From Alphaproteobacteria bacterium (GTDB taxonomy: Bacteria > Pseudomonadota > Alphaproteobacteria > Micropepsales > Micropepsaceae), in the NCBI GenBank assembly GCA_013389115.1, contig JACADY010000044.1, positions 1-43,589 on the forward strand: a DNA stretch of 43,589 nucleotides. Direction: 5' to 3'. Both the position numbers and the translations under genes were made by a program. How positions within the stretch are numbered: position 1 is the stretch's first letter; each line of letters begins with the position of its first letter. The notes under the pieces are model-generated. The model searched no databases. It was not told the DNA's origin and saw nothing but the letters and a program-made list of their open reading frames with translations. Shown piece by piece: positions 24,223 through 32,971 of this stretch.

Positions 24223-25341
24223 ATGATCTCCTACATCATTCGACGACTTATCGGGGCCGTCCCGACACTCCTCATTATTACCGCGGTCGCATTCTTCATG
24301 ATGCGTGCGGCCCCTGGCGGCCCCTTCGATGGGGAACGCCGCGTTCCGCCTGAAATCGAGGCGAATCTGCGGGCGGCCTATGACCTCGACAAGCCCTTGT
24401 GGCAGCAATTCATCGATGTGCGGCCAGGCCTCTGTGCGATGCGCTTTGGCGAGCTGACGGGAAGCCGTCCAGACGCGGACACGTTGGCCGCGCAAGGGCT
24501 GAAGGGAAGGGAGCTGCGCCTTCCCCCCTCGCGCCCCGGCGGACCGTCACAAACTTCAAGTTTTCTTGAACTGCGCGATGAGAAGAACCTGGTCGTGCGC
24601 TGCCTTGGCGGCTATCTTGGCAAGGTGCTGCAGGGCGATTTCGGCCCCTCGTTCAAGAACAAAGACTTCACCGTCAACGAACTGATCGCGGCAGGCGCGC
24701 CGGTGAGCCTCACCCTTGGCCTTTCGGCCATCACGGTCGCTCTCTTCATCGGCATGAGCCTTGGCATCGTGGCGGCGCTCAACCAGAACCGAAGCGGCGA
24801 TTATTCCATCATGACGGCGGCCATGGTGGGGATCACCATTCCCACCTTCGTCACGGCACCGCTCCTCACCTTGTTCCTCGGCGTCTATGCGGGGCTGCTC
24901 CCCGTCGGGGGATGGGAAGGCGGCAGGCTTGAAAACATCATTCTGCCCATCACCGTTCTTGCCCTGCCGCAGATCGCGATCATCTCGCGGCTCACGCGGG
25001 GCAGCATGATCGAGGTGATGCGCTCCAACTATGTGCGCACGGCGCGCGCGAAGGGATTGTCCGAGTTCACGGTCGTCACCCGCCATGCGCTGCGCTCCGC
25101 GCTTCTGCCTCTCGTTTCCTATCTGGGGCCCGCGATCGCGGGGCTGGTGACGGGCTCGCTCGTCGTTGAGCAAATCTTCCAGCTGCCGGGGATCGGGCGC
25201 TATTTCATCAACGGCGCGCTCAACCGCGACTACACGCTCGTGATGGGCGTCGTCATTCTCTATGCAACGCTCGTGATCCTGCTCAACCTTCTTGCCGATG
25301 TCATCTACCGGCTGCTCGATCCAAAAGTGAGGTACGAGTAA
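24223..25341 (+). CDS. oppB: Oligopeptide ABC transporter permease OppB
   Basis: A 372-residue inner-membrane permease. It opens M-I-S-Y-I-I-R-R-L-I-G-A-V-P-T-L-L, the usual OppB start, followed by a periplasmic segment longer than usual (to about residue 145), then five membrane segments. The EAA loop reads V-R-T-A-R-A-K-G-L-S-E-F and the C-terminus has the OppB/DppB pattern G-V-V-I-L-Y-A-T-L-V-I-L-L-N-L. It is the first gene of an oppBCDF operon. The 281-base divergent spacer to the chemoreceptor gene should contain both promoters; none was clear. Confidence 0.93.
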   Translation: MISYIIRRLIGAVPTLLIITAVAFFMMRAAPGGPFDGERRVPPEIEANLRAAYDLDKPLWQQFIDVRPGLCAMRFGELTGSRPDADTLAAQGLKGRELRLPPSRPGGPSQTSSFLELRDEKNLVVRCLGGYLGKVLQGDFGPSFKNKDFTVNELIAAGAPVSLTLGLSAITVALFIGMSLGIVAALNQNRSGDYSIMTAAMVGITIPTFVTAPLLTLFLGVYAGLLPVGGWEGGRLENIILPITVLALPQIAIISRLTRGSMIEVMRSNYVRTARAKGLSEFTVVTRHALRSALLPLVSYLGPAIAGLVTGSLVVEQIFQLPGIGRYFINGALNRDYTLVMGVVILYATLVILLNLLADVIYRLLDPKVRYE

Positions 25342-26283
25342 ATGGCCGCACCCGCCTCCCCCAATGCCGAACTGCTGATGCGGGCAAAGGAGATTCGCGG
25401 CCGGTCGCTCTGGCAGGATGCGCGCCGGCGCCTCTTTGCCAATCGCGCCGCGGTCGTCTCCATGATCATTCTTGCCATCATCGCGACGATGGCGATCTTC
25501 GCCGACTATCTCTCGCCCTACAGCTACAAAGACATCGACTATGACAAGATCGGCTGCTCGCCCAGCTGGTGGACGGTCGATGCGGAAGACTTCTCCATGT
25601 GCAATGCCGGAGGCGCGCACTGGTTCGGCACGGACGCCAATGGCCGCGACCTCTTCGTGCGCACGCTTTATGGCGCGCGCGTTTCGCTCGCGGTGGGTAT
25701 CGTTGCCACCATGGTCAGCCTCGTCATCGGCGTCATCTATGGCGCGACGGCGGGATATTTCGGCGGGCGCATCGACAATGTGATGATGCGGTTCGTCGAC
25801 ATTCTCTATTCGCTGCCGTTCATCTTTTTCGTCATCATCCTGATGGTCGTCTTCAACCGCAATTTCATCTTGATGTTCGTGGCCATCGGCGCGGTCGAGT
25901 GGCTGACCATGGCGCGCATCGTGCGCGGCCAGACGCTGTCGATCCGCCGGCGCGAGTTCATCGAGGCGGCCCTCGCCGCGGGGGTCGGTACCTGGGGCAT
26001 ACTCAGGCGGCATGTCATTCCCAATGTCGTTGGACCCGTCATCGTCTATGTGACGCTGACAATCCCTGCGGTCATCCTTGCAGAGAGCTTCCTGTCGTTT
26101 CTCGGCCTTGGCATCCAGGAGCCGCTGACCTCGTGGGGCGTGCTCATCTCGGACGGCGCCAACGAGATGGAGACCAAGCCCTGGATGCTGATCTTCCCGG
26201 CCACCTTCATGGCGGTGACCTTGTTCTGCTTCAATTTCATCGGCGACGGATTGCGCGACGCCCTCGATCCGAAGGATCGCTGA
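25342..26283 (+). CDS. oppC: Oligopeptide ABC transporter permease OppC
   Basis: 313 residues. The N-terminal cytoplasmic segment S-L-W-Q-D-A-R-R-R-L-F-A-N-R-A-A belongs to the OppC N-terminal domain. Then come six membrane segments, the G-T-D-A-N-G-R-D-L-F motif found in OppC proteins and the EAA loop A-A-L-A-A-G-V-G-T-W-G-I-L-R-R-H-V-I-P-N. It forms the channel with OppB. The ATG follows the OppB stop codon immediately, so translation is coupled. Confidence 0.94.
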   Translation: MAAPASPNAELLMRAKEIRGRSLWQDARRRLFANRAAVVSMIILAIIATMAIFADYLSPYSYKDIDYDKIGCSPSWWTVDAEDFSMCNAGGAHWFGTDANGRDLFVRTLYGARVSLAVGIVATMVSLVIGVIYGATAGYFGGRIDNVMMRFVDILYSLPFIFFVIILMVVFNRNFILMFVAIGAVEWLTMARIVRGQTLSIRRREFIEAALAAGVGTWGILRRHVIPNVVGPVIVYVTLTIPAVILAESFLSFLGLGIQEPLTSWGVLISDGANEMETKPWMLIFPATFMAVTLFCFNFIGDGLRDALDPKDR

Positions 26284-26287
26284 TCCC

Positions 26288-27301
26288 ATGTCCGCCATGC
26301 CCGAAGCGATCAAGGACCCTGTCCTTTCCGTCCGCGACCTCACGGTCAGGTTTGCAACACCCGAAGGCGAGGTGAGCGCCGTCACCGGCCTCAATTTCGA
26401 TATCGGCCACGGCGAATGCGTCGGGATCGTGGGCGAATCGGGCTCGGGGAAGTCTCAGACCTTCATGGCGATCATGGGCCTTCTTGCCGCCAACGGGCAG
26501 GCGAGCGGGCAGGCGCTGTTCCACGGCTCGGATCTGCTCAAGATGAAGCGGGCGCAGCTCAACAAGATCCGCGGCTCGCGCCTCGCCATGATCTTCCAGG
26601 ACCCGATGACCTCGCTGACGCCGCATTTGCGCATCAGCCAGCAGCTCCCCGAAGTGCTTGTCATCCACAAGAAGATGTCGATGGCGGATGCACGCAAGCG
26701 GGCGCTCGAGGTGCTCGATCTCGTGCGCATTCCCGATGCAAAGCGCCGCTTCGACATGTATCCGCACGAATTCTCGGGCGGCATGCGCCAGCGGGTGATG
26801 ATCGCGATGTCGATCCTGTGCGAGCCGGAGCTGCTCATCGCCGATGAACCGACGACCGCGCTCGATGTCACCGTGCAGGCGCAGGTGCTCGACGTCCTTG
26901 CCGAGCTCAAAGGACGGCTTGGCACCTCGATCGTGCTCATCACGCACGACCTTGGTATCGTCGCCGGCCTCTGCGACCGGGTGATGGTGATGTATGCGGG
27001 CGCGTTCTGCGAAACGGGTACGGTCAAGGAGATCTTCCACGACGCGCAGCACCCCTATACGCGCGGGCTGCTCGCCTCGGTGCCGCGCCTCGACCGGCCG
27101 GCGGATGAGCGGCTCTACGCTGTGCCCGGACAGCCGCCCAATCTGCAAAGGCTTCCCGCCGGCTGCACATTCCAGGAGCGCTGCGCCCATGTGTTTGAGC
27201 GCTGCATCGCGGAGCGGCCGCCCCTTGCCGCCTTTGCACCGGGGCGTTCCAAATCCTGCCACCTCAATGGCTTTGATGCCGAGGGCAAGGTGATCGCATG
27301 A
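26288..27301 (+). CDS. oppD: Oligopeptide ABC transporter ATPase OppD
   Basis: A 337-residue ATPase: Walker A G-E-S-G-S-G-K-S, signature F-S-G-G-M-R-Q-R-V, Walker B L-L-I-A-D-E-P-T-T-A-L-D-V-T and the switch region I-T-H-D-L-G. The C-terminal oligopeptide domain carries cysteines in C-T-F-Q-E-R-C-A-H-V-F-E-R-C, which bind an iron-sulfur cluster in some OppD/DppD proteins. It starts 4 bases after oppC. Confidence 0.94.
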   Translation: MSAMPEAIKDPVLSVRDLTVRFATPEGEVSAVTGLNFDIGHGECVGIVGESGSGKSQTFMAIMGLLAANGQASGQALFHGSDLLKMKRAQLNKIRGSRLAMIFQDPMTSLTPHLRISQQLPEVLVIHKKMSMADARKRALEVLDLVRIPDAKRRFDMYPHEFSGGMRQRVMIAMSILCEPELLIADEPTTALDVTVQAQVLDVLAELKGRLGTSIVLITHDLGIVAGLCDRVMVMYAGAFCETGTVKEIFHDAQHPYTRGLLASVPRLDRPADERLYAVPGQPPNLQRLPAGCTFQERCAHVFERCIAERPPLAAFAPGRSKSCHLNGFDAEGKVIA

Positions 27302-28293
27302 ACGGGACCGGCGAGACGATCCTTACCGTCGATGATGTGCGGGTCCATTTTCCCGTACCGCAGGGGCTTTTCGCGCCTCCTCTTCCGCTCAAGGCGGTCG
27401 ATGGCGTCTCCTTCGACATCAAGGCGGGCGAGACGCTGGGGATCGTGGGCGAATCAGGCTGTGGCAAGTCGACACTCGGGCGCGCCATTCTGCAGCTCAT
27501 CAAGCCGACCAGCGGGCGCATCATCTGGATGGGCGAGGATATTGCCGGCATCTCCGACCGGAAAATGCGGCCGAAGCGGCGCGATCTGCAGATCATCTTC
27601 CAGGACCCGCTCGCGAGCCTCAATCCACGCATGACCGTCGGGGACATCATCGCGGAACCGCTCGACAGTTTCTTCCCGCGCATGAAGCGGGAGGAGCGCA
27701 AGGCGAAGGTGAAGGACATCATGGCCAAGGTCGGCCTGCTGCCCGAAATGATCAATCGCTATCCGCACGAATTCTCTGGCGGTCAAGCGCAGCGCATCGG
27801 CATCGCGCGGGCGATGGTGTTGCGGCCGAAGCTGATCGTGTGCGACGAGCCCGTCTCATCGCTCGATGTGTCGATCCGGGCGCAGATCGTCAATCTCCTT
27901 AGCGATCTGCAAAAGGAGTTCGGGCTCTCGCTCGTTTTCATCAGCCATGACCTTTCGGTCATCCGGCATGTGAGCCACCGCATCCTCGTGCTCTATCTGG
28001 GCAAGATCATGGAGCTGGCGACCTCGGACCTGCTCAACAAGCGGCCGCGCCATCCCTATACCGAGGCGCTGCTTTCGGCCGCGCCCATTCCTGACCCTGA
28101 GATCGAGAAGGCGAAGAAGCGCATCGTGATCGGGGAGGACCTGCCCTCGCCGATCAACCCGCCGTCGGGCTGCGTGTTCCGTACGCGCTGTCCCAAGGCG
28201 CAGGAGCGATGCGCGATCGAGTTCCCTTTCCTTGAGGCGAGGGAGGCCGTGGATGGCAGTCTCACCGCCTGCCACTTCCCCAATCCGGCCTGA
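27298..28293 (+). CDS. oppF: Oligopeptide ABC transporter ATPase OppF
   Basis: A 331-residue ATPase: Walker A G-E-S-G-C-G-K-S-T, signature F-S-G-G-Q-A-Q-R-I, Walker B L-I-V-C-D-E-P-V-S-S-L-D-V-S and a C-terminal Cys-containing oligopeptide domain (C-V-F-R-T-R-C-P-K-A-Q-E-R-C). It overlaps the oppD stop by four bases (ATGA). It ends the BCDF block; a terminator hairpin lies about 160 bases downstream at 28451-28480. Confidence 0.94.
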   Translation: MNGTGETILTVDDVRVHFPVPQGLFAPPLPLKAVDGVSFDIKAGETLGIVGESGCGKSTLGRAILQLIKPTSGRIIWMGEDIAGISDRKMRPKRRDLQIIFQDPLASLNPRMTVGDIIAEPLDSFFPRMKREERKAKVKDIMAKVGLLPEMINRYPHEFSGGQAQRIGIARAMVLRPKLIVCDEPVSSLDVSIRAQIVNLLSDLQKEFGLSLVFISHDLSVIRHVSHRILVLYLGKIMELATSDLLNKRPRHPYTEALLSAAPIPDPEIEKAKKRIVIGEDLPSPINPPSGCVFRTRCPKAQERCAIEFPFLEAREAVDGSLTACHFPNPA

Positions 28294-28320
28294 GACGTTC
28301 GACACCCGTTTGGACCAGAC

Positions 28321-28414
28321 CCTCACCCTTCGAGGGCGCTGACGCGTCGCCTCAGGGGTGAGGACTCATAACAAAAAACCTCATCCTTGAGGTGGTGCTG
28401 ATAGCGCCCTCGAA
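28321..28414. repeat. Compound palindromic intergenic repeat
   Basis: Three nested dyads are visible. CCTCACCC (28321-28328) pairs with GGGTGAGG (28356-28363). TTCGAGGGCGCT (28329-28340) pairs perfectly with AGCGCCCTCGAA (28403-28414) across 62 bases. CCTCATCCTTGAGG (28379-28392) is a small hairpin. Since the first and second dyads interlock, alternative foldings are possible. This is the first part of a 449-base gene-free spacer, 28294-28742. Confidence 0.75.
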
Positions 28415-28450
28415 CGATGGGGCACATGAGAAGGTACTCCCCCACCCCTG

Positions 28451-28480
28451 CCCCTCCCCACGAATGGGGGAGGGGTTTTT
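28451..28480 (+). terminator. Rho-independent terminator of the opp operon
   Basis: CCCCTCCCC (28451-28459) pairs with GGGGAGGGG (28467-28475) and is followed by five T. Its distance of about 160 bases from the oppF stop is long, but no better candidate lies between. Confidence 0.75.
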
Positions 28481-28611
28481 CATGGCAACCACCTCCCCTT
28501 AGGGGAGGTCGGACGCCGTCAGGCCTCCGGGTGGGGTCGCTGTTTGTGAAGCATGGGGCCTGGTCAGCTGGGCCATGACAGTCAAGGAAGGTCCCCTCAC
28601 CCCGACCCTCT

Positions 28612-28656
28612 CCCGCAAGGGGAGAGCCCGCAAGGGGAGAGCCCGCAAGGGGAGTG
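28612..28656. repeat. Tandem repeat, three copies of a 15-base unit
   Basis: The unit CCCGCAAGGGGAGAG occurs at 28612, 28627 and 28642, the third with one mismatch. It is preceded by CCCTCACCCCGACCCTCTC, which gives CTCTCCCGCAAGGGGAGAG, a palindrome. The tandem thus looks like local duplication of one arm of a palindromic repeat. Confidence 0.85.
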
Positions 28657-28694
28657 GGAGACGTGATCGGGCCAGGGCCTGCCCCCAACCTACG

Positions 28695-28716
28695 CCTCCC
28701 CCTTGCGAGGGGGAGG
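28695..28716. repeat. CCTCCCCCT hairpin
   Basis: CCTCCCCCT and AGGGGGAGG pair perfectly around TGCG. It lies 27 bases beyond the 3' end of the reverse-strand gene at 28743. There is no T-tract on either strand, so a role as terminator is uncertain. It resembles the hairpin at 12378-12400. Confidence 0.55.
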
Positions 28717-28742
28717 GGAATTGAAGGTTGAACGACTCTTGG

Positions 28743-29324
28743 CTACTTCACGCGCCGGACGCGGTATGTGCGGTTGGCATCGCCGATCTTCATCAGGTAG
28801 CTGCCGAGCGAGGCCTCCTTGATCGTGACGATGCGTTCTTCCTCGTCGGATGGGACATGCGCCCTTTCAGAATCGATCTGGCGCCAGACATGGCCGTTCT
28901 CAAGGAACACGATCAGCTTGCCGTCGGGCGTCGTTGCATAGTCGATGATTTTGGAGGAGATGCGGTCAATGGGCGCAAAGCCCGTCGATGCCGGCGCCGC
29001 CGCATCTGGCGTTGAAGGCCCGATGATCTCAAGCCCGAGGATCGAGAAGCCATCATCCTTTTCGGCCGGCGGCGGGGCGGACTGTGGCTTTGGCTCGCGC
29101 CGCCCGAAATCCACCATCTGTTCTTCGGGGGTTGGGGGGGCCAAGGCCTCCTCAATCCGGCCGATGGCCTTATCGTAGCAGGTGAGGCGCGCAGCCGCGT
29201 CGGTGAGCTTGCTGCACTGGATCACCGCATCGAGCGCGCGGTCCTTTTCCTCCAGTACCGCATCCGCGAAGGCCGGGGCCGCACCGGCGATCAGAAGCAA
29301 AGCCCCTAGCAAAGTCCTGCGCAT
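28743..29324 (-). CDS. Secreted protein of unknown function with C-x14-C-Y-D motif
   Basis: 193 residues with a signal peptide ending P-A-F-A. The mature start contains C-S-K-L-T-D-A-A-A-R-L-T-C-Y-D, a motif shared by a broad group of small periplasmic proteins; some type VI secretion accessory proteins have it, but no such system is here. A Pro/Ala/Asp-rich linker follows, then a C-terminal beta-rich domain (L-I-V-F-L-E-N-G-H-V-W-R-Q, then N-R-T-Y-R-V-R-R-V-K). AAGGG six bases before the ATG supports the start. It stands reversed between oppF and the oppA array, so it is probably an independent unit. Confidence 0.8.
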   Translation of the reverse strand: MRRTLLGALLLIAGAAPAFADAVLEEKDRALDAVIQCSKLTDAAARLTCYDKAIGRIEEALAPPTPEEQMVDFGRREPKPQSAPPPAEKDDGFSILGLEIIGPSTPDAAAPASTGFAPIDRISSKIIDYATTPDGKLIVFLENGHVWRQIDSERAHVPSDEEERIVTIKEASLGSYLMKIGDANRTYRVRRVK

Positions 29325-29535
29325 GATTTACCCTTCTCCATTCGATGATGGCGTCAACACCGCCCGTCATGACAAATTTCTAACTGAAATCTCCGCGCCG
29401 TGACAAATGAAAGGGCATAAAGGGCCTCACCCGTCATAAGCGGCAAGCATGCGCGCGGATAAGGCTTCAGCCTGGGTTCATCCACAGGCTATAACACTTC
29501 ATCCTTGGGGGCACGGCTATGGAGCAATCCTATTC

Positions 29536-31257
29536 ATGATGCGGACGCTGGCTTTGGCATTTGGCCGTTTCGTCCTTGGCGCAGTTCTCAGCCTTGCGCT
29601 CCTGAGCGCCGCCCTCTCCCAGAGCGTCCTTCACCGCGGCAATAATTCCGAGCCCGACACGCTCGATCCCCACAAGGCGTCCGGACAGTGGGAGAACAAC
29701 ATCATCTCGGACATGTTCGTCGGCTTGATGACCTTTGACCCCAAGGGACAGCCCATCCTTGGCGCAGCCGAGAGCTATGAGGTGTCGCCCGATGGCCTCA
29801 CCTATATCTTCAAGATCCGCGAGGGGCATTTGTGGTCGGACGGCGTGCCCGTCACGGCGGATGATTTCGTGTTCAGCCTGAGGCGCATCAACGATCCCCA
29901 GACGGCGGCCCAGTACGCCTCCATCACCTTCGTGGTGAAGAACGCCGAAGCGGTGAATGCGGGCAGGCTTCCCCTCGACGCCATCGGCGCGCGCGCCATC
30001 GATGCGCAGACGCTCGAAATCACGCTGGAACACCCGGCCCCCTTCTTTCCGCAGCTGCTCACCCACTACACGATGTATCCCGTGCCGGAGCACGTCGTCG
30101 AAGCTGTGGGCGAGCGCTGGACGAAGCCGGGGGTGATGGTTTCAAACGGCGCCTATGTGCTCGCCCAATGGAACCCGAACGACGTCGTGCGGCTCGTTAA
30201 GAACCCGCACTTCTACGATGCGGCCGAGGTCTCGATCGATGAAGTCAATTTCTATCCGATCCAGGATGTGGAGGCCACGCTGAAGCGCTTCCGGGCGGGC
30301 GAGCTTGACACCGCCAATAATTTCCCGCGGACGCAGTTGCCGTGGCTGCTCGCCAATCTGCCGGCCGAGACGCATGTCGCGCCGTTCATCCTTTCCATGT
30401 ATGTGGCGTTCAACACCACGCGTCCGCCCTTCGACGACATGCGGGTGCGTCAGGCGCTGGGCCTGGCGATCGACCGGGAATTCATCGTTTCACGCGTGCT
30501 GAACGCGGGCGAGACGGCCTCCTATGCGCTCGTGCCGACGGGGATCGTGAACTATCCCGCAACCGCGCAGCTGCGCTACAAGGACGTGCCGCTCGCGGAG
30601 CGGATGGAGCGCGCAAAGGCGCTGCTCGCGGAGGCAGGCTATGGCCCCAACAATCCTTTGCGTGCGCGGTTCTCGATCCAGAACAACGCCGATAACAAGA
30701 GGCTCGGCGTCGCCCTGCAGGACAGCTGGCGCCAGATCGGCGCCGCAATCGAGTTCGATTTCACCGAATCCAAGGTCCACTACAACAATCTGCGCCAGCA
30801 GAACTATGATTTTGCCTGGGCGGGCTGGATCGCTGATTACAACGACGCGAAGAACTATCTCTATCTGGGCGAAACGCGCTCGGCCGAGATGAACTACATG
30901 AAGTGGTCGAATGCGACCTATGATCAGCTCATCCAGGAGGCCGATGCGACGGCCGATCTGACCTTGCGGGCGCAGATCATGTCCAGGGCCGAGCAGATCC
31001 TGCTCGATGAGGCGCCCATGGTTCCTGTTTACTATGGTACCTCGCGCAATCTCGTGCAGTCCTATATCGCGGGCTGGGAAGACAACCCGGTCGATGTGCA
31101 CCGCACGCGGTTCCTGTCTTTCTCCGGGCCGCGGCGCGTGCCCGTTCCCGTCGCCGAAGCCGCCAGGGAGGCCGAGGCCCAGGCCGAAGATGAACAAAGC
31201 TGGTCGGGTTGGTTCTGGGGCGGAGTGTGCGCCTGGACCGGGCTTGGCTGCTTTTAA
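29536..31257 (+). CDS. Peptide ABC transporter binding protein, OppA-like (paralogue 1)
   Basis: 573 residues, SBP_bac_5 family, signal peptide ending A-L-S-Q. Family landmarks are L-H-R-G-N-N-S-E-P-D-T-L-D-P-H-K near the mature N-terminus, W-S-D-G-V-P-V-T-A-D-D-F-V-F-S, and the C-terminal N-P-V-D-V-H-R-T-R. It would bind peptides in the periplasm for OppBCDF. Unlike its three downstream paralogues it extends about 40 residues past the family end, through a Glu/Ala stretch to S-W-S-G-W-F-W-G-G-V-C-A-W-T-G-L-G-C-F. GGAG lies 11 bases before ATG 29536; an adjacent ATG at 29539 is also possible. Confidence 0.92.
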   Translation: MMRTLALAFGRFVLGAVLSLALLSAALSQSVLHRGNNSEPDTLDPHKASGQWENNIISDMFVGLMTFDPKGQPILGAAESYEVSPDGLTYIFKIREGHLWSDGVPVTADDFVFSLRRINDPQTAAQYASITFVVKNAEAVNAGRLPLDAIGARAIDAQTLEITLEHPAPFFPQLLTHYTMYPVPEHVVEAVGERWTKPGVMVSNGAYVLAQWNPNDVVRLVKNPHFYDAAEVSIDEVNFYPIQDVEATLKRFRAGELDTANNFPRTQLPWLLANLPAETHVAPFILSMYVAFNTTRPPFDDMRVRQALGLAIDREFIVSRVLNAGETASYALVPTGIVNYPATAQLRYKDVPLAERMERAKALLAEAGYGPNNPLRARFSIQNNADNKRLGVALQDSWRQIGAAIEFDFTESKVHYNNLRQQNYDFAWAGWIADYNDAKNYLYLGETRSAEMNYMKWSNATYDQLIQEADATADLTLRAQIMSRAEQILLDEAPMVPVYYGTSRNLVQSYIAGWEDNPVDVHRTRFLSFSGPRRVPVPVAEAAREAEAQAEDEQSWSGWFWGGVCAWTGLGCF

Positions 31258-31321
31258 CGCGACTTATCCCACACCTGCAGGCTCAGGATAAAATGGCTGC
31301 GTAATGATGGAGACGCACGTT

Positions 31322-32938
31322 ATGTGGAATTTCTGGACCAGAACGATCGCGGGCGGCGCCCTTGCCGCCATGCTTGTCCTCGGCGCGGCCTATGCGCCGT
31401 CGATCGTCAAAGCACAGGCGCAGACGGTCGTCCTTCATCGCGGCAACGGCGCCGAACCCGATTCGCTCGATCCGCACAAGTCGTCAGGCACATGGGAGAA
31501 CCACATCATCGGCGACATGCTGATCGGCATTTTTACCGAGGACATCGACGGCAAGCCCATCCATGGCGCGGCCGAGAGCCACAGTGTCAGCGAAGACGGC
31601 CTGACCTGGACCTTCAAGATTAGGCCCCATAACTGGTCGGATGGCGTGCCCGTCACCGCGGATGATTTCGTCTTTTCCTGGCGCCGCATCCTCGACCCGG
31701 CAACGGCCTCGCAATATGCAACGCTGCTCTACCCCTTCAAGAACGCGCAGGCCGTCAACGAAGGCAAGCTGCCGCCCGATCATCTGGGCGTGCGGGCGAT
31801 CGATGCCTCAACCCTAGAGCTCCAGCTTGAGAACCCGGCGCCCTATCTGCCGCAGCTGCTGGCGCATCAGACCGCCTTCCCCGTGCCGAAGCATCTCGTC
31901 GAGCACTATGGCGCCGACTGGTTCAAGCCCGGCATCTATGTCAGCAACGGGCCTTACGTGCTCGCCGCGTGGGAGCCCAACAACTTCATCAAGCTGATCA
32001 AGAACCCCGGCTTCTGGGACGCGGCCAACGTGCAGATCGATGAAGTCATCTTCTATCCGACGGACAACACCTCCGCCGCGCTCAAGCGCCTGCGCGCGGG
32101 CGAACTCGACATGCAGAACGGGGTCTCCTCGCAGGATATCGACTGGCTGAAGGCGAACATGCCCGAAGCGCTCAAACTCCAGCCCTATTTGGCGGTGAGC
32201 TATATCGCCATCAACTCCACCCGCGCCCCCCTCAACGACAAGCGGGTGCGGGAGGCCTTGAGCCTCGCCTTTGATCGCGACACGGTCGCGGACAAGGTTC
32301 TCAAGTTCAACGAGGCGGCCGCCTATACTTTCGTTCCGCCGGGCACGGCCGGCATCGCGCCGGGGGCCGCGCTTTCGTTCGCCTCGATGCCCTATGCCGA
32401 GCGCTTGGCCAAGGCGCAGGCGCTGATGCAGGAAGCGGGCTTCGGCCCCGGCAAACCGCTCAAGATCGCGCTTGAAATCGGCCCTGCCCCCGACAACAAG
32501 CGGGTCGGCGCGGTTGTCCAGCAGCAATGGGCGGCGATCTATGTCGATCTCGAACTGCGCGCGTCGGAATCAAAGGTGCTCTATGCCTTGCTGAAGGAGA
32601 ACAACTTCGATGTCAGCCAGGCCGCGTGGGTGGCCGATTATAACGATGCAAAGAACTTCCTCTATCTCTTCCGCACCGAAAGCAAGGACATGAACTATGG
32701 CCGCTGGTCGAATGCCGAGTTCGACCGGCTGATGGCCGAGGCGGACAAGGCCCGCGACGAAGCGGCGCGCGGTGCTTTACTGCGACAGGCCGAACAGGTC
32801 CTGCTCGATGACTATGCCGTGATCACCAATCGCTATCTCAATACGCGGCATATCGTGCAGCCCTACGTGAAGGGCTTTCATCCCAATCTGCGCGACGTCA
32901 ATCGCACACGCTGGCTCTCGATCGAGCGGGCGAGCTGA
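31322..32938 (+). CDS. Peptide ABC transporter binding protein, OppA-like (paralogue 2)
   Basis: 538 residues with a signal peptide ending K-A-Q-A. It shares with its neighbours L-H-R-G-N-G-A-E-P-D-S-L-D-P-H-K, W-S-D-G-V-P-V-T-A-D-D-F-V-F-S, S-N-G-P-Y-V-L, Y-P-T-D-N-T and V-N-R-T-R-W-L-S. GGAG nine bases before 31322 selects this ATG over the two upstream ones. It follows paralogue 1 by 64 bases. Close similarity in layout points to gene duplication, with divergence likely in peptide preference. Confidence 0.92.
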   Translation: MWNFWTRTIAGGALAAMLVLGAAYAPSIVKAQAQTVVLHRGNGAEPDSLDPHKSSGTWENHIIGDMLIGIFTEDIDGKPIHGAAESHSVSEDGLTWTFKIRPHNWSDGVPVTADDFVFSWRRILDPATASQYATLLYPFKNAQAVNEGKLPPDHLGVRAIDASTLELQLENPAPYLPQLLAHQTAFPVPKHLVEHYGADWFKPGIYVSNGPYVLAAWEPNNFIKLIKNPGFWDAANVQIDEVIFYPTDNTSAALKRLRAGELDMQNGVSSQDIDWLKANMPEALKLQPYLAVSYIAINSTRAPLNDKRVREALSLAFDRDTVADKVLKFNEAAAYTFVPPGTAGIAPGAALSFASMPYAERLAKAQALMQEAGFGPGKPLKIALEIGPAPDNKRVGAVVQQQWAAIYVDLELRASESKVLYALLKENNFDVSQAAWVADYNDAKNFLYLFRTESKDMNYGRWSNAEFDRLMAEADKARDEAARGALLRQAEQVLLDDYAVITNRYLNTRHIVQPYVKGFHPNLRDVNRTRWLSIERAS

Positions 32939-32971
32939 CGCAATCTCACCCATTCGATGGAGGATCATTTC

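Noticed and set aside
24556..26394. 612-codon minus-strand open frame opposite oppB-oppC
   Set aside because: The translation is dominated by His, Asp, Arg and Glu with no fold pattern, exactly mirroring codon bias of the real genes. Similar shadows lie opposite the oppA array (32777-34453) and sppA (36563-38506).
28602..28660. CRISPR array
   Set aside because: The 15-base units are contiguous with no spacers and are part of a palindromic repeat. No cas genes are present in the window.
28743..29324. Type VI secretion accessory protein
   Set aside because: The C-Y-D motif is shared with some such proteins, but the rest of the chain does not match clearly and no other type VI genes are present.
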